Numbered from the stretch's first letter, positions 1 to 7,910 are shown. The stretch is DNA of 50,413 nucleotides from HK-STAS-PATE-2 sp046350895 (GCA_046350895.1 JAXLZL010000005.1:1-50413); one strand, 5' to 3'. The notes: generated by a model from the sequence alone, not told the origin. Program-made: numbers and translations.

Positions 1-900
1 TCGACCCATACCGACATCGAACTTGGCAACCTGCAAATTCAATGGCCGAGCGACAATACCAAAACGGTTAATGCCACGTGGACACCGAAAGGCTCGGCGA
101 ATGCGCTCAACCTTACCCTCACCACCCAACCAATGGCCCATGCGCTACGCGTCGAAAAAGCCAGCGTCTCGCACAAAGATACCAAAACAGGCAATGAAAT
201 CTGCCACTACCAAAGCGGTTACCCCTTGCTCGCTGATAGTGAAAAGAATGCTCGTGCCATCAATATGCTGATTGAAGGCGTCGTCGCGGGCACAACGGCT
301 TCAAGCACAAGCATCGCGCCAATCGAGCAACGCGCCTCCGAATATATCGCCAACTGCGTCAGTGAGATTCAAGATATTTTGAGCAGTACGGACCAAGAAG
401 ACCGCTCCGCTCTCTCGTATAGCTCGGATTCATCAGCTGCCATCTCGCTCAATAGTCCTAGCCTGCTCAGCATCCGTTTTGATGGTTACGAATATACGGG
501 CGGCGCCCATGGCAATCCGTTTTTGTACGGCTTGAGCATCAATACCGAGACAGGCAAGGCGCTCACGCTCAAAGACCTTTTCAAAAGCGACCAATTGCAA
601 AATGTCATCGCCAAAGAGCGCCGTATCCTGCTCTCAGACGAACAAGGCGGCTATCTGTACGAAGAAACAAATGCCGAGTATCAAAAATTCTTGCAGCTCC
701 CACTGCAGTCAGCCGCAAAACAAGAAGAGCTCTACGGCAATGATGCCAACTTCTACCTCACGGATTCTGGCATCGTGCTCTACCACACGGCGTACGAAAT
801 CGCCGCCTATGCTGCCGGCCAATTTGAAACCTATATCCCCTACGGCGACCTGAAGGACATGATCCGTACCGATGGCCCGCTTGCAAGCTTCATCAACTAA
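1..900 (+). CDS. DUF3298-type (RsiV/PdaC-like) extracytoplasmic protein, 5' partial
   Basis: The reading frame is open from the first base of the window, so the N-terminus is missing; 299 codons are visible before TAA. The C-terminal part carries DUF3298 signatures: the GGAHGNP turn, then a segment in which a strand leads into LTLKDLF, and near the end FYLTDSGIVLYH followed by a PYGDL motif. Family members (the RsiV anti-sigma C-terminus, the PdaC deacetylase accessory domain) sit outside the membrane and several bind lysozyme or peptidoglycan. No catalytic domain is visible, so the role is unknown. It ends just before a strong bidirectional terminator shared with the convergent permease gene. 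The fold assignment is fairly sure; the function is not. Confidence 0.75.
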   Translation, partial: STHTDIELGNLQIQWPSDNTKTVNATWTPKGSANALNLTLTTQPMAHALRVEKASVSHKDTKTGNEICHYQSGYPLLADSEKNARAINMLIEGVVAGTTASSTSIAPIEQRASEYIANCVSEIQDILSSTDQEDRSALSYSSDSSAAISLNSPSLLSIRFDGYEYTGGAHGNPFLYGLSINTETGKALTLKDLFKSDQLQNVIAKERRILLSDEQGGYLYEETNAEYQKFLQLPLQSAAKQEELYGNDANFYLTDSGIVLYHTAYEIAAYAAGQFETYIPYGDLKDMIRTDGPLASFIN

Positions 901-901
901 C

Positions 902-928
902 AAAAACCGGCCTAATGGCCGGTTTTTT
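902..928. terminator. bidirectional intrinsic terminator
   Basis: A perfect 6-bp GC stem (907-912 with 917-922, loop TAAT) is flanked by A5 and T6, so it works on both strands between two convergent genes. The stop codon of the minus-strand gene lies in the stem-loop. Confidence 0.9.
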
Positions 929-1943
929 CTTTGAGGATGACGAGGCGGTAGATATCGAGCATGGCGATCAAAAAACTCACCGTCAGTGGCCCTAAGATGA
1001 ATCCGAGGGGACCAAAGAAAGCAAATCCTCCGAGCACCGCAAACAAGATCAATAACGGATGGATATCGGCACCTTTGCCCACCAGGCTAGGACCGAGAAT
1101 ATTATCAATAACACCGACAGCGAAAATACCCCACAAAGTCAAAACGGATGCCTGCAACGGGTGGTTTGTGATGGCGAGATACAAAATGCCAGGCACCAAA
1201 ACCAAACTTGTACCCAAACCCGGTACCAGGGCGCAAAAGGCCGCAACCACGCCCCAAAGGGCCGGTGACGGCACGCCCAAAACAGCAAAACCAAGACCGG
1301 TCATGCCGCCCTGGATACAGGCCACGAGCAATTGGCCACGTACCACTGAGTGAATGGCCATGGACATGCGGTTCACGATGACATGGTCATAATTGTCTTG
1401 CAGTGGACTCAGCTCAACCAAGTTATCGACGAATTTGCGACCGTCTTTGAGAAGGTAGAACGTCGCGATCAGCCAAAGCAAAATACTGGCAAAGACCGAT
1501 ACGATGCCCGAGAAGACGCTGCCCAAACGCGAACTGACAAATGAAAGCGCCTGCTTGACGGCGTCGGTCACGTTCACCTCGACGCCAGGCAACATCTGGG
1601 TGGCGAATTGGTTGATGGTTTTTTCGATCATCACGAAAAACGAATCACGTTGGTCGCTCACCGATTGGTACAGCAAGGTGGCTTCATCAGCAACTTGGGT
1701 ACCGATCAAAATCACCGGCACCACGATCATGGTCAGCAATACCAAAGCCGTGACGAAGGCTGCGATGTTTTCGCGTCCGCGCAATAGCTTGAGCGTATTT
1801 TCATAAAAAGATGACAGCATCACCGACGTGATGGCGGCCATGGCCAAGACTTGGGCAAAGGGCGCATAGACAAAAGCCGCCAAGACCATGGACAAGATCA
1901 GCAAAACCAAAAAGAAGATGGTTTGTGTTTTTTTGGTGACCAT
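912..1943 (-). CDS. AI-2E/PerM family (PF01594) membrane transporter
   Basis: A 343-aa polytopic membrane protein. The layout is that of the PerM/YdiK/TqsA family: two N-terminal membrane segments, a long hydrophilic linker (about residues 75-135), then a membrane-rich C-terminal half with the family-typical glycine- and proline-rich loops (ALVPGLGT, FGPLGFILGP). Members export small molecules or ions; the substrate cannot be told here. A GTG at 1961 would extend it by 6 residues, but the ATG at 1943 is preferred because TATAAT lies exactly 6 nt upstream. Its upstream neighbour on the same strand ends at 1962, so it may be expressed both by read-through and from its own promoter. Confidence 0.88.
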   Translation of the reverse strand: MVTKKTQTIFFLVLLILSMVLAAFVYAPFAQVLAMAAITSVMLSSFYENTLKLLRGRENIAAFVTALVLLTMIVVPVILIGTQVADEATLLYQSVSDQRDSFFVMIEKTINQFATQMLPGVEVNVTDAVKQALSFVSSRLGSVFSGIVSVFASILLWLIATFYLLKDGRKFVDNLVELSPLQDNYDHVIVNRMSMAIHSVVRGQLLVACIQGGMTGLGFAVLGVPSPALWGVVAAFCALVPGLGTSLVLVPGILYLAITNHPLQASVLTLWGIFAVGVIDNILGPSLVGKGADIHPLLILFAVLGGFAFFGPLGFILGPLTVSFLIAMLDIYRLVILKEKTGH

Positions 1944-1949
1944 GCGGCC

Positions 1950-1955
1950 ATTATA
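1950..1955 (-). promoter_or_regulatory. extended -10 box 6 nt from start (leaderless type)
   Basis: On the minus strand this reads TGG-TATAAT, then 6 nt, then the ATG at 1943. It lies in the 18-nt gap after the YgjP-like gene. Confidence 0.7.
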
Positions 1956-1961
1956 CCACAC

Positions 1962-2528
1962 TTAAGACAGCTCCCGCAGATGTTTACGCAACGCTTTCAT
2001 GTTTGGGCGGCTTTTTTCGACCAGTTGCCAAAAACGAATCCCATGCGAACGGTATTTCAAATGGCACAATTCATGGATCATGAGATACTCCGCAACCTCA
2101 AGCGGCAAGTCCAAAATCTGATAGTGAAATTGCAACGAACCGTCACTCGAACAGCTCCCCCACACATGCTTATTGCACCGGATGGATACTTTGCCGTAGG
2201 TAAAACCATAAAAAGCATTCAAACGAGGCAAATGCGCTTGCACGAATGCCAAAGCGGCTTTTTTGCGGGCGGCATAATCTTCTCGGCTTGCTTTGGCAAA
2301 CAGACCTCGGTCAGGCGATGCGGCTTTTTCGACGGCGCGATCTATCCATTCACGGTGGCGCTCCAAGAATCCGCGCACAAAGCCCTCGGTCGCCCATCGT
2401 CCAGAACTTAATTGCAAAATGCCGCGTGACAAACGCAAACGCACCGAACGCTGGCCGCGCCGTTTCGTCCAAATAATCTCTTTCGTACCAAAGAAAAAGC
2501 TCTTACGCTCTAGGACTTCTTTTGCCAT
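1962..2528 (-). CDS. YgjP/DUF45-like zinc metallopeptidase (WLM/SprT-like)
   Basis: A 188-aa protein. The motif HELCHL followed by a second histidine (LKYRSHGIRFW) is the HExxH-plus-distal-His zinc site of the YgjP/DUF45 family; the central part (SIRCNKHVWGSCSSDGSL) also matches family sequences. The N-terminus has the arginine-rich strands typical of the family. Physiological substrates are not known. It follows the upstream gene by only 6 nt, so the two are probably co-transcribed, and it ends 18 nt before the AI-2E transporter. Confidence 0.87.
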   Translation of the reverse strand: MAKEVLERKSFFFGTKEIIWTKRRGQRSVRLRLSRGILQLSSGRWATEGFVRGFLERHREWIDRAVEKAASPDRGLFAKASREDYAARKKAALAFVQAHLPRLNAFYGFTYGKVSIRCNKHVWGSCSSDGSLQFHYQILDLPLEVAEYLMIHELCHLKYRSHGIRFWQLVEKSRPNMKALRKHLRELS

Positions 2529-2534
2529 GGAGCC

Positions 2535-3425
2535 CTATTGAAGCGTGCCTGTAAACGTTTTGGCAACACCCGCATCACTCACATAGACCGCCGACCAAGC
2601 CGCAAGCGAGGTCCATGTTGCCGAACGCCAATAGCCGAGTTTTTTGCCCGTGACGTCTTTGGCATAGTCTTCATTTGCACCCTCTTCTTGGGTGAGGCGT
2701 GTCAGCTTGTCATTCACGAGGTCATACCCCATGAGAGGCGCGGCATCGCAGCGTGTGGCACCGCATGTTTGCGTAATAAATACAGCCTTGGTGCCGTCGG
2801 TATTCCAAACGGGTTTTGAACGGGACGGATAACTCGACAAACGTTTATAGGATTCACTGCCCAGATCCAATGAATGCGTCATGGCGCGCAGACCCGTCTC
2901 GCCGCATTTTGACGGATTCACCGGGCAGGCATCGCGTTCAAAAATCATGATGACCTGGGCGCCTTGGGCAATGGTTTGTTTGGCATAGGTCAATAGCGGG
3001 ATGTCGGTATCAACCTTGGCATCGACCGTATCTAGAACGCGATACTGACCATCAGCACGCTTCAACACCAGGCGGTTCATGCCACGGCAAAACGTGACGC
3101 GTTCTTGCGTGAGCGGATTCTTGGCAACGAACAATTCATGGCCGCATTGGTGGACGAGCTCAACGGTTTTGCCATTGTTCGTGAATGGCACGCTCTTCAC
3201 GATCTGATAGCCCTTTTGTTGCTCTTGGCTCTCAAGCGGGTGAGCATCATCATTGGTCGGACGAGGGATAATGGTCACCGTCGACGTCGTTGGCAATAAC
3301 GGCCCATTGCCGACCTCTTGCAGGTTCTGCACGATTTCAAAAATCCAATAACCCGATAAGCCAATAAAAATCACGCAGACGAGGGCTATCGGAGAGCTTG
3401 AGTAAAGGGTGCATGACCATATCAT
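2535..3425 (-). CDS. membrane-anchored protein of unknown function (start probably frameshifted)
   Basis: A 296-aa reading frame with one N-terminal membrane segment (about residues 13-32, ALVCVIFIGLSGYW) and a long soluble region with cysteine pairs (DACPVNPSKCGE, TCGATRCD) that may form disulfides outside the cell. I do not recognise the family; blocks such as KPVWNTDGTKAVFI recall beta-propeller repeats. The nominal start at 3425 gives a poor N-terminus. A TATGAT box (3421-3426) lies 6 nt before another ATG at 3414, in the neighbouring frame, which reads MHPLLKLSDS and would join the membrane segment if one G of the GGG at 3382-3384 were absent. A frameshift near the 5' end is therefore likely. 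Confidence 0.7.
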   Translation of the reverse strand: MIWSCTLYSSSPIALVCVIFIGLSGYWIFEIVQNLQEVGNGPLLPTTSTVTIIPRPTNDDAHPLESQEQQKGYQIVKSVPFTNNGKTVELVHQCGHELFVAKNPLTQERVTFCRGMNRLVLKRADGQYRVLDTVDAKVDTDIPLLTYAKQTIAQGAQVIMIFERDACPVNPSKCGETGLRAMTHSLDLGSESYKRLSSYPSRSKPVWNTDGTKAVFITQTCGATRCDAAPLMGYDLVNDKLTRLTQEEGANEDYAKDVTGKKLGYWRSATWTSLAAWSAVYVSDAGVAKTFTGTLQ

Positions 3426-3427
3426 AA

Positions 3428-3456
3428 CGCAAAACGCCCGCTTGTGGCAGGCGTTT
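3428..3456 (-). terminator. intrinsic terminator
   Basis: On the minus strand, AAACGCC (3450-3456) pairs with GGCGTTT (3432-3438), and the T run partly overlaps the stem. It follows directly on the predicted end of the frameshifted gene at 3456. Confidence 0.6.
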
Positions 3457-3796
3457 CAGAATTTGAGGCGGTCTTCGAGAGGAATCCAGTTCGCTGACGG
3501 TGAACCGAGCATAAGACCATGCTTGGCGAGTGCCGCGGTCACATCTCTCATCGTACCAATCGACAGCATTTGGCGCAGGCGTTGCCGACCTCTTCATATG
3601 ACAACTGAACAAGATCGCCCGCGAGCATATGTACTCGTCGCTCTCTTTGATTTTTATACTGAAAAGTACAATGCGAACTACAATTCGAGAACTTGCTGTA
3701 GACAACAGCATCAATAAACCGTTTAGACAAACCCAGTTCATGGACCGTCTTAAGCATATTGGGCGGTTGCCGAGCTTCAAAGCGCGACCATTTCAT
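3456..3796 (-). pseudogene. small ORF of unknown function, interrupted by one frameshift
   Basis: An ATG at 3796 overlaps the upstream stop (ATGA), which suggests translational coupling. The frame runs as MKWSRFEARQPPNML onward to LSYEEVGNACAK and then meets a stop. In the next frame the text continues naturally as MLSIGTMRDVTAALA and stops at 3456, right before a terminator. Adding one T to the TTT at 3569-3571 would rejoin the two parts into about 113 residues. The repaired protein contains cysteines and a helical C-terminus; I do not recognise a family. It may be a real gene with a sequencing error rather than a pseudogene. Confidence 0.5.
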
Positions 3797-3990
3797 CTCA
3801 TGATCTGAACTTCTCGAGGCTTCGTACGCCTTGAGAAAGGGGCTTCGATGGCCGCATCTGCTTGGTCGAGCACCGCATCTGAAATCTCAGGATTATTAGC
3901 CACGATACGGGCTACCTTATGCAATAGGCCCATGGTCTTGGCACGGCGCGTTTCAGGCGGGCCCGACCTATCAGCAGTATGGATCGGCAT
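3793..3990 (-). CDS. small hypothetical protein with strong ribosome binding site
   Basis: A 65-aa ORF, supported mainly by an AGGAGG Shine-Dalgarno sequence 5 nt before the ATG, which is rare in this window, and by a 4-nt overlap with the next ORF downstream. The protein is charged and probably helical, with no membrane segment, signal peptide or motif I recognise. It could also be the N-terminal part of one longer protein together with the downstream ORF if the junction holds another indel. It lies in the indel-rich stretch next to tRNA-Gln. Confidence 0.5.
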   Translation of the reverse strand: MPIHTADRSGPPETRRAKTMGLLHKVARIVANNPEISDAVLDQADAAIEAPFSRRTKPREVQIMR

Positions 3991-3992
3991 TC

Positions 3993-4003
3993 CGTCCTCC
4001 TGG
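3993..4003 (-). promoter_or_regulatory. Shine-Dalgarno sequence AGGAGG
   Basis: AGGAGG is read on the minus strand 5 nt upstream of the ATG at 3990. Clear Shine-Dalgarno sites are uncommon here, so this one decides the start of the small ORF. Confidence 0.65.
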
Positions 4004-4102
4004 GTAAAATGTTCTGGCCCTTATATACATTTCATTATGCGAGCTGTCAATGACATCATCACTTTGACAATCCATCTAAAAATCCTTATCCTTTGGCCAC
4101 AT

Positions 4103-4176
4103 TCCGGGATCGTCTAATGGTAGGACACCGGCCTTTGAAGCCGTTTATCTTGGTTCGAATCCAAGTCCCGGAGCCA
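4103..4176 (+). tRNA. tRNA-Gln (TTG anticodon)
   Basis: The cloverleaf can be drawn by eye: acceptor TCCGGGA pairs with TCCCGGA, the anticodon loop is CTTTGAA with anticodon TTG, the T arm is CTTGG-TTCGAAT-CCAAG, discriminator G, and CCA is encoded in the DNA. The outermost anticodon-stem pair is a C-T mismatch. A terminator follows at once. Confidence 0.93.
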
Positions 4177-4177
4177 T

Positions 4178-4206
4178 GAAAAACCGCCTTTAAACGGCGG
4201 TTTTTT
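4178..4206 (+). terminator. intrinsic terminator after tRNA-Gln
   Basis: CCGCC (4184-4188) pairs with GGCGG (4196-4200), flanked by an A run and T6. Confidence 0.85.
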
Positions 4207-4219
4207 CTTTGCCTCGTGC

Positions 4220-4225
4220 TATACT
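4220..4225 (+). promoter_or_regulatory. extended -10 box upstream of the broken phosphatase gene
   Basis: TGC-TATACT, with the first ATG of the phosphatase frame 13 nt downstream, giving a very short expected leader. Confidence 0.5.
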
Positions 4226-4238
4226 CGAGCTCTACTGT

Positions 4239-4680
4239 ATGACCTTTCGCAATACCTATTACGTGATGCGCCATGGCGAGAGCGTCTTGAATCGTGCCGG
4301 ACTCTTGCAATCCGACCCTGAAGAAGGCCAATATGAATCCTTAGGCCTCACCCCTCAAGGTGAAGAGCAGGTAAAACCTCTATCAGCGTTGCCTTGGTAG
4401 CCGGCGAGCTTAATCGCTCAACCATGATTTTTTCATCACCGTTCACGCGCTGTTTGCAAACGGCCCAAATCGCCAAAGACCTGCCTACAGACGGCAAACC
4501 AATTTATTTTTGATCATCCGTTTGTTAACGCGTCATCTGGGGTTTGAGCAACGATCAACGAATATTCGTCACACGAGCGGCCGAGCTGAAGTTTACCGGA
4601 TCGAACATTAACGACGACTTTGAACAGCCACCATCAGGCAATACCGCGTCAGCGGTCACTATTACAACAATAACTGGAAT
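4239..4680 (+). pseudogene. histidine phosphatase (phosphoglycerate-mutase-like), broken by several frameshifts
   Basis: The frame begins MTFRNTYYVMRHGESVLNRAG, where RHGES is the phospho-histidine motif of the histidine phosphatase superfamily, and runs to LGLTPQGEEQV. It then fails. One extra A in the AAAA at 4372-4377 restores VALVAGELNRST and SSPFTRCLQTA, the second arm of the active site. Further shifts are needed near 4508 (T run) and 4535 to continue to a PPSG motif. The C-terminal part with the last catalytic histidine is not recognisable; the sequence runs into an AT-rich stretch. Several independent lesions argue for a decayed gene, though a low-quality stretch of assembly would look the same. 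Confidence 0.75.
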
Positions 4681-4815
4681 ATTTGGAAATTGAACATTTT
4701 TATTACTTTTTATATATCCAGTGAGATTCAATGTTTAGTGAATGGTAATATGGAGTACTTGTCATTTCTATCATTTATGTTGGTGCATCCGAAAGCTTCA
4801 ACTAGTGTTGGTTAT
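4660..4815. other. AT-rich non-coding stretch
   Basis: This is much richer in A and T than its surroundings, with no convincing coding signal on either strand. An ORF from 4690 exists but its protein is low-complexity and hydrophobic and looks like chance. It lies between the remains of the phosphatase and the 3' end of the minus-strand ORF. Confidence 0.45.
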
Positions 4816-4908
4816 GTTTTAGTAATCGTCCTCGAGGCCGCTCGCGTTCTTCATTTTTGCTTTTTCATACGCGGCTATCTCTTTACTGAATGCGCACGTT
4901 CGACTCTC

Positions 4909-5322
4909 TCAAAAACATTCTCTCCATTCTTCGAGCGATTCACGATAGGTGGCACGTAGGGCAAGAATCGCCAAACGTTCTTGCGGTTCAAAGGGTAAGC
5001 GCAATAACCTCTCCCAAAACGGGATCAATACTTCAGCGAGGTCGATGGCAAAAAACTTATGGTCTTGAAACCAGCGATAAGCGGCCATGATCGCTTCAGG
5101 GCTTCTAGGCTGAATGTATTCTTGGTAGGAGATTTCATTCTGCGCCTTGTCATGGGTGACGAATCCGCGCGCCATCGGGATGCCGCGGGTCATCCAACGA
5201 GAAACATGCGGCCCAAGCACTTGCTCGCCTTGGTTCGACAAAATCGACTGGCGAAAAGCGCCGTCCTGAAACGTGAATTCGCCAAGAAACGCTTGGTCGG
5301 TGCCAAAAACGAGTACCATCAT
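4909..5322 (-). CDS. hypothetical protein downstream of ftsX (C-terminus may be cut short)
   Basis: A 137-aa ORF starting with an ATG that overlaps the stop of the 56-aa ORF before it (ATGA), so it is probably coupled to it and to ftsE-ftsX. I do not recognise the family; no signal peptide or membrane segment is evident. It stops at a TGA just after a 5-T run. Beyond that stop the same frame continues in coding-like text (KEIAAYEKAKMKN) to a TAA at 4819, so the end may have been lost by a nonsense mutation or by indels near 4905-4890. Function unknown. Confidence 0.6.
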   Translation of the reverse strand: MMVLVFGTDQAFLGEFTFQDGAFRQSILSNQGEQVLGPHVSRWMTRGIPMARGFVTHDKAQNEISYQEYIQPRSPEAIMAAYRWFQDHKFFAIDLAEVLIPFWERLLRLPFEPQERLAILALRATYRESLEEWRECF

Positions 5323-5489
5323 AGGCCATGCGGCAACAAAAAGACGTCGGCCGTTTCTGGGCGGAGTTTTTTAAAGAGCTTTACGACTTTTTCGCGGCCA
5401 ATGAGTTTTTCATTGCTGACAGCCTCAATCGCCGGCGCTTTTTCTGGCGCAGGATGCTTTTGTTCAGAAATGAATTTCTCAAAATTCAT
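5319..5489 (-). CDS. 56-aa small protein coupled to ftsX
   Basis: A short ORF. Its ATG at 5489 is one base from the ftsX stop (TAA, 5491-5493), and its TGA overlaps the ATG of the next ORF. The protein starts MNFEKFISEQKHPAP, has a proline/alanine-rich segment and then a basic helix (REKVVKLFKKLR). No membrane segment. The tight packing on both sides suggests it is real and translated together with ftsX. I do not recognise it; a small accessory factor linked to division is possible but only inferred from position. Confidence 0.6.
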   Translation of the reverse strand: MNFEKFISEQKHPAPEKAPAIEAVSNEKLIGREKVVKLFKKLRPETADVFLLPHGL

Positions 5490-5490
5490 A

Positions 5491-6399
5491 TTAGCGGCGG
5501 ATATAGCGACCGACGGCGATCCACGAAACCAAGGCAGTCAACAACGACAAGCCGCCGACCTGTAACAAGACCAGCATCGGCCATTGGGTCACGAAGAACT
5601 GGCGCAAGCCCGTCTCGCCTTCAAATGCAGCTGTTAGGCGCGGCTCTACGGCATCAAGACCAAGCCAAATTGCGCCGGCTGCCATGATGGCGGCAAACAA
5701 GACGAGCCACACTGCCTCAAGCACGAACGGAAAACGAATATAGGCAGATGACGCACCCACAAGGCGCATGATCGCGATCTCTTCACGATGGGTATAAATG
5801 GCCACGCGCACGGCATTAAACGCGGCAAGCAAACCGAATAAGGCAAAGACCGCAACCAGGGCTGAGGTGAAGAGACGAACGCTCTGGCCGATCGAACGGA
5901 TGCGTTCAATCGCCTCTTTATGGTCGTCAAAGGACGAAGACTTCACATAACTCGCATATTGCGGATTCTTGGCCGCCTCAAGCAAGAAGGCGTATTCTTC
6001 AGGTTTTTTGGCCTTCATGACAATCTGCGCACCGATCGGGTTGGTGCCAAGCTCGTCGAGGGCGTCGATGATTTTGACATTGTTCTTATTACGTTCTCTA
6101 AAAGCCGCCAGCGCCTCTTCAGCCGTCACGAGCGTGACGCGGTCGGTTTGCGGCAATGAGGCGATATAAAAACGCGCTTGGTTTAACACGGCTTCTGGCG
6201 TGGCCGGCTGAAAGGTGATGGTCACGTCGATGCGGGCCTCGAGCATGTCGACCAAACAGTCGGCCAGAGCATTGGCGCCAAGCAACGTATTGACCGACAA
6301 AAACGCCATCATGAACACGATGATGGTTGCCAGGCCAATCCAAAGATTGCGGATCACATGCGTCCACGATGCTTTGAAAATTCTCCAGGCCATGCGCAT
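5491..6399 (-). CDS. ftsX: cell division protein FtsX
   Basis: 302 aa with the FtsX plan: a short cytoplasmic N-terminus, a first membrane helix at about residues 20-42, an extracellular domain (about 45-170) with the AEEALAAFRE segment typical of the family, then three further membrane helices. The motif THREEIAIMRLVGAS just after the second helix is the conserved FtsX/MacB-type cytoplasmic loop. With FtsE it forms an ABC-type complex that controls cell-wall hydrolases at the division site. The start at 6399 (second in-frame ATG at 6393) lies 27 nt after the repaired ftsE stop, so the order is ftsE-ftsX. Confidence 0.95.
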   Translation of the reverse strand: MRMAWRIFKASWTHVIRNLWIGLATIIVFMMAFLSVNTLLGANALADCLVDMLEARIDVTITFQPATPEAVLNQARFYIASLPQTDRVTLVTAEEALAAFRERNKNNVKIIDALDELGTNPIGAQIVMKAKKPEEYAFLLEAAKNPQYASYVKSSSFDDHKEAIERIRSIGQSVRLFTSALVAVFALFGLLAAFNAVRVAIYTHREEIAIMRLVGASSAYIRFPFVLEAVWLVLFAAIMAAGAIWLGLDAVEPRLTAAFEGETGLRQFFVTQWPMLVLLQVGGLSLLTALVSWIAVGRYIRR

Positions 6400-6426
6400 A
6401 AAAGGGCGAATCGTTAAAAAGAAAAA

Positions 6427-7114
6427 TTAATGTGAGAGCGTATACTTGCCGTGCTGCTGGTCTGAGGCGACCTTACCGTCTTTAAGCGTGATCACGCGGC
6501 GGCGAAGCGCATTTACGACTTCACGGTTGTGAGTGACCAAGACAACCGTGGTACCAAAGGCATTGATTTTTGACCAACAGGTTCATGATTTCTTGCGTGT
6601 TCAGCGTATCAAGGTTGCCGGTTGGCTCATCCGCCAATAGCACTTTTGGACGGTGAACGAGGGCGCGGGCAATCACGATGCGTTGCTGCTCGCCACCCGA
6701 GAGCTGCGAAGGGTAGCGGTCGGCTTTCTCATCCAACCCCACGATGCGCAAGACGCTCGGCACGATATCGCGGATATGTTTTGTTGAAGCACCGGCGACC
6801 TCAAGGGCAAAAGCGACGTTTTCATAGACGGTGCGCTTTGGCAGCAACTTATAATCTTGAAAAATGACGCCGATTTGCCGGCGCAGCTGCGGGATCTCAT
6901 GCGAACGGATGCGCGTGATGTCCCAACCGCCGATCGAAATCTTGCCACCCGTGGGTCGCTCTTCAGCCATTAATAATTTGGCCAAGGTGGTTTTGCCAGC
7001 ACCGCTTTGCCCCACGATTGAGACAAATTCGCCAGGCTTAATATGCAAAGAAATATCCTCGAGACCCACCGAGTTTCGAGGATACACTTTTGAGACGCGC
7101 TCCAAGACAATCAT
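6427..7114 (-). CDS. ftsE: cell division ATP-binding protein FtsE, with one frameshift
   Basis: Walker A (GQSGAGKTT, about residue 36), Q-loop (VIFQDYKLLP), signature LSGGEQQR and Walker B (VLLADEPTGNLD) are all present. The frame is then lost after MNLLVKNQ and would stop near 6521. Removing one T from the TTTTT at 6567-6571 restores VKINAFGTTVVLVTHNREVV with the H-loop histidine and runs to a TAA at 6427. That gives 228 aa, the usual FtsE length. Since ftsE is normally needed and the rest is intact, a sequencing or assembly error is likely, but a true mutation cannot be excluded. The start is supported by a TACCAT box 6 nt upstream. Confidence 0.92.
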
Positions 7115-7120
7115 GGTGCT

Positions 7121-7126
7121 ATGGTA
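7121..7126 (-). promoter_or_regulatory. extended -10 box 6 nt from ftsE start
   Basis: On the minus strand this reads TGA-TACCAT, then 6 nt, then the ATG at 7114. Confidence 0.6.
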
Positions 7127-7157
7127 TCATAGCCTGCAAACGAGAGAAATAGCCCAT

Positions 7158-7910
7158 ATGTCGTTCTTTCTTATCTTCGGCCTCTATGCCTTGGTTCTTT
7201 TGCTGATAAGCCTTTTGCTCGCCAATAGGCCGCGTTTGCAGCTGGTCGCTGGCCTATTTTTGCCGCTTCTCTTGACCGCTTGGTGGGTGCAGATGAACCA
7301 ATGGCCATTGTTTAGCTGGATCAAGATGTATTCAATATTTGCCGGGGTCACTTTGCTCGGTTCGCGTTACTGGCTGAACAAAAAACATCTTTATATTGGC
7401 GTAAGCATTTTACTCGTGCTCAATATCAGTGAGGCTGTTATGTATGACGCCCTGGGCGGCTATTGGATGAATGCTCTCACCGGCCTTCTGCTGATCGCGC
7501 CGCTTTGTACCAAGGCCTGGCACCGATTGCATGAATTAGAGAAGAACGGACAGATCCATTATCACCTTACCTTGGTCTGGATACTTTCCTACACCTGTTG
7601 GAACTTTGCCTTTATTATCAACCACTATCCTGAGCTTGTCGTTAGGTTGTCCCCGACCCTTCTCATCCCGCTAGCGATCGCCTTTGTTAAGCCTGGCAAG
7701 TGGGTCGAGTACCGTGCCCTGAGTTTTGCTGCATACTACCTTTTGTCAGCATCCTTTGACCGCACGATCCGTATTCTTGAAACAACCGCTTTTACCCCCT
7801 GGCAAGTGCCCTTCACGGTCTCAGGTGTCGTTTTTGCCTTGCTTGTCATCGCGCATGAATTCTCTGCCATCAAGCCAATGACAAGTGACAAAGCGCGCCA
7901 TGTGCATTAA
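7158..7910 (+). CDS. polytopic membrane protein, first of a tandem paralogous pair
   Basis: 250 aa, almost wholly hydrophobic, with about eight or nine predicted membrane helices. It shares blocks with the gene that follows: a GGYWMNALTG loop after an acidic SEAVMYDA segment, and WILSYTCWNFAF followed by YPEL. The aromatic-rich WxxSYTxWN signature is conserved in both copies and may mark a functional site. I cannot name the family with confidence; DUF5692-like integral membrane proteins are a candidate. The start at 7158 was chosen over the longer open frame because upstream codons overlap the divergent ftsE promoter region. It ends 9 nt before the second copy. Confidence 0.75.
   Translation: MSFFLIFGLYALVLLLISLLLANRPRLQLVAGLFLPLLLTAWWVQMNQWPLFSWIKMYSIFAGVTLLGSRYWLNKKHLYIGVSILLVLNISEAVMYDALGGYWMNALTGLLLIAPLCTKAWHRLHELEKNGQIHYHLTLVWILSYTCWNFAFIINHYPELVVRLSPTLLIPLAIAFVKPGKWVEYRALSFAAYYLLSASFDRTIRILETTAFTPWQVPFTVSGVVFALLVIAHEFSAIKPMTSDKARHVH

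Noticed and set aside
4819..4911. In-frame TGA followed by coding-like sequence, possible UGA recoding (Gly or Sec)
   Set aside because: TGA clearly ends other genes in the window, such as the one at 26086-28167 and the 56-aa ORF at 5319. A TTTTT run stands next to this TGA and similar indels are near, so a mutation or sequencing error is more likely.
4690..4959. Open frame of 89 codons on the plus strand
   Set aside because: It lies in an AT-rich stretch, has no family resemblance or ribosome binding site, and runs through the end of the minus-strand gene.
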